Below are positions 59,326 to 64,000 of a stretch of DNA of 64,000 bases, in pieces. A program made the translations under genes and the position numbers. Source of the stretch: Epinephelus fuscoguttatus (taxonomy: Eukaryota > Chordata > Actinopteri > Perciformes > Serranidae); NCBI RefSeq assembly GCF_011397635.1, contig NC_064756.1, positions 21,816,907 through 21,880,906 on the forward strand, given 5' to 3'. The stretch's first letter is position 1. Each line of letters begins with the position of its first letter. Under the pieces are notes generated by a model. It was not told the origin of the DNA. It did not search any database and worked only from the letters and a program-made list of their open reading frames with translations.

Positions 59326-60198
59326 TCAGGGATTTAAATTACTAATAAAGTTTGCCAGGTTCCTAGAAATGAGAGCAGCTCCATCCAAAGTGGGATGAAT
59401 GCCGTCTCTCCTAATAAGACCAGGTTTTCCCCAGAAAGTTTGCCAATTATTAATGAAACCCACATCGTTTGCTGGACACCACCTGGACAGCCAGCGATTA
59501 AATGATGACATGCGGCTAAACATGTTATCACTGGTCAGATTTGGGAGGGGTCCAGAGAAAACTACAGAGTCCGACATCGTTTTTGCATATTCACACACTG
59601 AGGCAATATTAATTTTAGTGACCTCGAATTGGCGTAACCGGGTGTCATTGACGCCGACGTGAATAACAATCTTACTGAATCTACGTTTAGCTTTAGCCAG
59701 CAGTTTTAAGTTAGATTCAATGTCGCCCGCTCTGGCCCCAGGGATACATTTGACTATGGCCGCTGGTGTTGCTAACTTCACGTTTCTCAGAATAGAGCTG
59801 CCAATAACCAGAGTTTTATCCTCAGCGGGTGTGTCGCTGAGTGGGGAAAAGCGGTTGGAAACGTGAACAGGCTGGTGGTGAGCCGTGGGCTTCGGCTTGG
59901 AGCTGTGCTTCTGGCGAACCGTACCCCAACCTCCCGGCTGAACGGGAGTTACCGGAGGACAGTTAGCAGAGGCTAAGGCTATGCTATGTGGCTCCGCACC
60001 GGCTACAGGGGGCTGGCTAACTACCGCAGCTACTGAATGGTTTTCCATGGTGCGGAGCCGCGCTTCTAATTCACTAAGCCTCGCCTCCAACGCAGCAAAT
60101 AAGCTACACTTGTTACAATTACCACTGTCGCTAAAGGAGGCAGAGGCATAACTGAACATTTGGCACACCGAGCAAGAAAGAGCAGAGGGAGAAGCCAT
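59326..60198 (-). CDS. LINE ORF1, SGNH-esterase type, intact (290 aa)
   Basis: The ATG at 60198 was chosen because the frame upstream has only a TTG. Residues about 8-33 hold CSVC ... CNKC, a zinc-finger-like Cys pattern. A short coiled coil ([18 protein letters not shown]) follows. Then comes a GDSL/SGNH-like esterase domain with block I VIGSSIL, block III GVND and block V DGIHP, so Ser, Gly/Asn and Asp/His catalytic-type residues are present. Esterase-bearing ORF1 proteins are known from CR1/L2 elements and are thought to act in ribonucleoprotein or membrane association. Confidence 0.8.
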   Translation of the reverse strand: MASPSALSCSVCQMFSYASASFSDSGNCNKCSLFAALEARLSELEARLRTMENHSVAAVVSQPPVAGAEPHSIALASANCPPVTPVQPGGWGTVRQKHSSKPKPTAHHQPVHVSNRFSPLSDTPAEDKTLVIGSSILRNVKLATPAAIVKCIPGARAGDIESNLKLLAKAKRRFSKIVIHVGVNDTRLRQFEVTKINIASVCEYAKTMSDSVVFSGPLPNLTSDNMFSRMSSFNRWLSRWCPANDVGFINNWQTFWGKPGLIRRDGIHPTLDGAALISRNLANFISNLNP

Positions 60199-60476
60199 CG
60201 CTAACTTTAAAGCTAATGTGGCTACCAAGGCTAGTAACGTGCAAACAACAGCTAAGAGATTAGCGAGAAAGTCGTAGAAAGGAGAGCTATAAGTGCTTAA
60301 ACAGAACTAGTGTGGGTTAAGACTTGAAGTAGACTTGAACACATCCCATTTCCGTTCAATAAGTATTTAAGCACACCTCATCCGTTTCCTACTCCTCTGA
60401 CTCAGTTTCCACATCTCCCCCCCCCCCAAGCCCCCTTTCTTTTTTGTTTTCTTTTCTCTCTTTTGTGTTATTACAG

Positions 60477-60545
60477 GAACCGGGGGCTATAGAGATTGAA
60501 GAGACGGCTCCCCCACCCAGAGTCTCAACTTCCTGGTTCCAACCA
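60477..60545 (+). other. Orphan exon-like segment behind a strong 3' splice-site motif
   Basis: A C/T-rich tract (60417-60470) ends TTGTGTTATTACAG. It is followed by an open stretch reading EPGAIEIEETAPPPRVSTSW. It looks like a genuine acceptor and exon start, but no donor or partner exon was found. It then runs into a CATCCCTT minisatellite. It could be a fragment of a gene or of an uncharacterised repeat. Confidence 0.3.
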
Positions 60546-60559
60546 CCAAGCATCCGTCC

Positions 60560-60760
60560 GTCCACCCATAACCCTCTTTCCTCCTCTCATACCTTCACCC
60601 CTTCTCCCCCTCATCCCTCCTTCCCTCAACCCTCATCCCTTCATCCCTCAAACCTCATCCCATTATCCCTTCATCCTCATCCCCTCATCCCTTCATCCCT
60701 CGACCCTCAAACCTTCATCCCTCAACCCCTCATCCCTTCATCCCTCTTCCCTCTCCTCCT
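60560..60760. repeat. CATCCCTT / CCCTTCATCCCTCA minisatellite
   Basis: Imperfect tandem units of 7-15 bases built on TCATCCCT and CAACCCTC repeat across about 200 bases. Confidence 0.85.
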
Positions 60761-60779
60761 CAGTCATGACTACTCATCA

Positions 60780-61590
60780 TCCATAACATGTAATAAATCA
60801 TTCTGAAAATACTATTGGTGTGGTCTTGTTAGTGAATCTGAGAAGAAAATCAGCTGCTAGTGCTCATGACGGATGTTGCAAGAATCCACCATGCCAACCA
60901 GTCAGAGCCAGGAAGAGTTTCTAACATGTGTCAATCACTGCTCTTGCACACGCTGCTCTTGCGCACAACAGCCTACGTGGCAAAGACAAACATCTAACAC
61001 ATCCAGGATACCTTTCACGTTCTATCTGGATGTGGAAGATCCATGACCAAATGTCGATATGCGACAAGGTCGGAGTTAGAATGCGTTGACAACAAAGTCA
61101 TTTGTTTGCAATGCAATGTTACTTGCAAAAAGTCATGTGCTTGTTTGAGTTTTTCACGGCTGCAACACTGCTTCTGGTGTCTTATGTGATTATACTTGTA
61201 AGTTTTGACACAATAAAGAACATACCTTACTAGCTGATCACAGTATGCATTGGATGAAACTGTTGCTATGCCTTACAATTATGCAAGCAGAATTAACTCA
61301 GCTACCATGTGTCAAACTGGATGTGAAAGCAGGCACTGAAGAAAACCAGAGATAAGGCTCTTCAAAGTTGTGAGAAGTAATATGAGAAGTTTCCCGGCTT
61401 GAGTTCCCCCCATTTAAATACAGAAGTTACTCCAGCCAGAAGAGCCCAAGTTACATGAGGCGCCCAAAAAGCCACCATTTCCTTGCAATCCAGATAGTGT
61501 GTTTTTTTCCCCCTCTCTCTCCCTCTCTCTCTATTGGCCACTCATATAGCTGTTAGCCTTACGCTGCACAACCCCTTAAACCACACCCAT
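60780..61590. other. Upstream region of the IFITM-like gene
   Basis: No coding sequence recognised. I found no convincing interferon-response (GAAANNGAAA) element, so interferon control is not supported by what I can see. A C/T-rich run lies at 61501-61532. Confidence 0.45.
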
Positions 61591-61594
61591 GAAG

Positions 61595-61602
61595 AATAAA
61601 AG
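61595..61602 (+). promoter_or_regulatory. TATA-like box of the IFITM-like gene
   Basis: AATAAAAG lies about 93 bases upstream of the start codon in an otherwise GC-balanced stretch. It is a plausible TATA variant giving a short 5' UTR. Confidence 0.45.
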
Positions 61603-61694
61603 GGTGTGGGTTGCAACCCCCACCAGCCATTGGACCTAAACACTGGCCAACAAAGCATAACTTTCATCCACTTAAAAAAAGACAGAGCACCACA

Positions 61695-62305
61695 ATGGAA
61701 GGAGGCCAGAACCGTGAAGTGGCTCCATCCTACCTAGGATGGTCCATCTTTAACACTTTGTGCTGTTGTCTGCCTATAGGGATTGCTGCTATCATCTGCT
61801 CCTGTAAGGTGGGTAACCTTTCCTGAGCATCAAACTTTTTTCACTCTTCATCTTCTAAGAAATGTGCAAATATCAAAAACTACACAAAGTATTGTTAGTG
61901 TTTTGCAGTGTTTTATAATCTTGCATGAACTTTAATGTTGGAGGCATTGGGAGGCTGCTTCATTGTGACTGAATATTGGCTGACTTGTGCTCATTATGTA
62001 ACCAGTCAGATTCATTTCGCATGTATATGGTGAAACTGTACAGTATGTTCCCGCCCAGATGCACAAGATTCAATTAATCTCCTTTTCAGTGTTTTTTTTC
62101 TTTCTTTCTCAGTCAAACACCTTTTTTCTAGCAAATTAATTTTGCTTCTTGCTTCTTAAAGGCACAGAATGCCAATGCTCTTGGAGACTCAGCTCGAGCT
62201 GCGGAGGCATCAAGGACAGCCAAGACCCTAAATATCATTGGACTTGTCTGTGGAATAATTTTGATCATCATAGTCATCGCTCTGAAAGCCACTCAGAAGC
62301 AGTGA
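61695..62305 (+). CDS. CD225/dispanin (IFITM-like) small membrane protein, two exons, 85 aa
   Basis: Exon 1 is 61695-61808 and exon 2 is 62162-62305 including TGA. The intron has AAG|GTGGGT and CTTAAAG|GCA ends and joins in phase 0. The protein starts MEGGQNREVAPSYLGW. A CD225 domain follows, with a first hydrophobic segment SIFNTLCCCLPIGIAAIIC, a polar loop (NANALGDSARAAEASRTAK) and a transmembrane helix at about 63-79 (IIGLVCGIILIIIVIAL), then a short KATQKQ end. The CCC triad at residues 23-25 sits where IFITM proteins are palmitoylated. Its closest resemblance is to fish dispanin-A/IFITM-like proteins. Mammalian relatives act in membrane fusion control and antiviral defence; the role of this one is inferred only from family. 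The N-terminus is shorter than in mammalian IFITM3. The single-intron layout is typical of the family. Confidence 0.88.
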
Positions 62306-62600
62306 AGACAGCACTGACGGTGCCAGTATTTGCCCGGAGATGTGTTGGAGTCTCAGCAAAGCTTTTGTCATGCTATAGACTTCCCCTCCTCCCCACACAG
62401 GACCACTAAATACAAACAGATGTCTCTATATGTGTGCACACACAGGTTGCACACATGTTTGTCTTTGTATATCTTTTAACCAGGCGCCTATATAAGCGTC
62501 CCAGGAATGTCATTATAATACACAGCTTGTGATGGTAAAAGCCAAAAACATGTATGATTTGTATAAGAAGAAATGTTGTGTTGTTTAAAACAAAAAAAAT

Positions 62601-62606
62601 AATAAA
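62601..62606 (+). terminator. Polyadenylation signal of the IFITM-like gene
   Basis: Canonical AATAAA about 300 bases after the stop, following an A-rich stretch. Confidence 0.6.
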
Positions 62607-62624
62607 CAGTGCAACATGAATGTT

Positions 62625-64000
62625 TTTGTGATCAGTGATTACCGGGATTGAAGTAAGGTTAGAGATAATGATACGGTAAGAGACAAAGCAAAGTAACTTT
62701 TCATAATGAGACACACCCATTTCCTGAAATCATCTAAAAATGCTGTTAATTGCCATTTTTGTCTCACAATTACATTTACTTTATCCTACTTCTTTTTGAA
62801 ACTCTTCATTTAAAGTATTTTTAGATGTTTAGACCAATACTTTATCATATTTCAATAACACCACTCAGTTTAAAGGTATAAGATCGGAGCTGTTGTTTTT
62901 TTTATTTGGATCAAAGTTACGTCATTCAAAATTTATCCTACCTCAGTATAAATGACAGCAAAGCATTAAAGCCTCACCCTTTGACTCAGAATTTATTAAA
63001 GTAATTTAGTAAGATGATCCTAGTATATTTGACGAAACTGTGCCAGTTGTGAAATGGTTAAAGATAACATTGACAGTGGAACATGAGGAGTAGGTTAAGG
63101 GTTTGATTTATGGATCACATTAGGATTAAAGTAATGGTTACTCACTGAAATCCAAAACAATGAAAAACAGAGTGAGTACGTACAGCCTTCTGTATACATT
63201 ATCCTTCAGTTCATTGCCTAGCCGTCATTTCCACTCTTCGAACTGATATCATCTTATCAAAACAGGCAATATAAAAATAGTAAACAAATTACATTAGAGC
63301 ATAAAGGTTTCTCTGCGGCTTCTGTGGGACAAACTGTTTTGCATTAATTGCATTTTTGCAGTCAATGCACTATATGCTCTGTAATGTATCAAAATGTCTT
63401 AGGAAAAAGAGGGAGTTACTGAGGGCGAGACAAGGCGTCTTGTGGAAAACAAGTTCTTATCGCACAGAGCTTACAGTGGTGTGCTTATTCCCTGGAAGAA
63501 AGGAAGTTCCTGTTTCAAAAAGAAAGAGGTTTTGATTCTGTCTTCCAGGAGATAATTTCCTCTGCAAAGCATCTGCCCATCCTTCACCCTTGTTTGTCTC
63601 TCTGGATTAAACGCCTGCATTTTCTCAGCCTCACAGAGAAACTGTAGTTCATCTATGACGTTTGCTCCTCCCATGCTTCTTGCAATAAAGAACTGGTTCT
63701 ATGTTGGGTGTGTTTTTTCTCTTTCAAATAGAAGAATTTCCCTCACGCTTCAGAGCTCTTCTCCTTTAAAAGTCCCTCAAGATGGGAGAGTAGAGATGTT
63801 TCCCTGTGCTTCCTCTGAAGTTCCTCAACGTCCTGTTCCCATAATCACAAACAGACACACAACAAGAGGTGTCCAAGACAGCTGTGGTTACTCTCCCACA
63901 CACAGAAAGTATCCTTGCACAACACCGTCAGACTAATAAATTAAAGATCAATCATGCTTCTATCTGAACAATCTGCAGCAAATGATCACAGTTAGAGGAA
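62625..64000. other. Downstream DNA, no gene recognised
   Basis: No exon, RNA gene or repeat of known type was recognised. A 67-codon open stretch on the minus strand (63471-63674) has no family resemblance and no convincing splice context. Confidence 0.4.

Larger units (their letters stand above)
55444..60230 (-). mobile_element. Nearly full-length CR1/L2-clade LINE
   Basis: On the minus strand the order is ORF1 (esterase type), ORF2 endonuclease, ORF2 reverse transcriptase, C-terminal region, 3' UTR with GA-rich microsatellites, then the conserved 3' end with GCCCTGTGAGGCAAATTGTG and an ATTGA-type tail near 55444. This arrangement is that of fish CR1/L2 (Maui-like) elements. ORF1 is open and ORF2 is broken in several places, so the copy is recent but dead as it stands. 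The 5' boundary could reach about 60340. Confidence 0.85.

Noticed and set aside
60444-60806. Plus-strand Pro/Ser/His-rich 120-codon frame
   Set aside because: Most of it is the translated CATCCCTT minisatellite; only its first ~20 codons after the acceptor motif are worth a note.
61100-61694. Interferon-response element upstream of the IFITM-like gene
   Set aside because: Only partial motifs (such as AGTTTCCCGG) were seen; none fits the full consensus well enough to report.
63471-63674. 67-codon minus-strand frame near the window end
   Set aside because: No family resemblance and no ATG/splice context that I could justify.

Overview
The window is vertebrate nuclear DNA, almost certainly from a ray-finned (teleost, percomorph-like) fish. 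Its genes are split by GT-AG introns, and the best recognised gene (TTC12) is a vertebrate ciliary gene. The spaces between genes are filled with fish-type repeats: a CR1/L2-clade LINE with an esterase ORF1, 3' ends of other LINEs, a tRNA-derived SINE, short hAT, Kolobok and Harbinger derivatives, and CA/GA/ATCT microsatellites. No bacterial, viral or CRISPR features were seen.

Three protein-coding genes can be reconstructed exon by exon, with splice phases that close. (1) Positions 9434-21401, minus strand: a six-exon gene for a predicted 2267-residue single-pass membrane protein. It has a signal peptide, a Ser/Thr-rich mucin-like ectodomain of about 2000 residues encoded by one 6046-base exon, a ZP-C (zona pellucida C-terminal) module, a transmembrane helix and a short Cys-containing tail. 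I know no named gene with this architecture, and it is the main discovery candidate. (2) Positions 29327-49612, minus strand: a complete TTC12 with 20 coding exons and 699 residues. TTC12 is a TPR/armadillo protein needed for dynein-arm assembly in motile cilia. A candidate RFX X-box lies about 130 bases upstream of its start codon. (3) Positions 61695-62305, plus strand: a compact two-exon gene for an 85-residue CD225/dispanin (IFITM-like) protein with a TATA-like box and a polyadenylation signal.

Layout: 1-9.4 kb is repeat-rich intergenic DNA (an inverted-repeat element, a Harbinger-type MITE, a LINE 3' fragment). 9.4-21.4 kb is the ZP-C/mucin-like gene. 21.4-29.3 kb is a mosaic of nested transposons. 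29.3-49.6 kb is TTC12, whose introns hold several mobile elements. 49.7-61.6 kb is intergenic, with two adjacent MITEs and a nearly full-length LINE on the minus strand (55.4-60.2 kb). 61.7-62.6 kb is the IFITM-like gene, followed by unassigned DNA to the end.

The genes do not form an operon or an evident pathway: a ciliary assembly factor, a putative cell-surface mucin-like protein and a small membrane protein lie side by side. The mammalian TTC12 neighbours (NCAM1, ANKK1, DRD2) were not recognised in the window.
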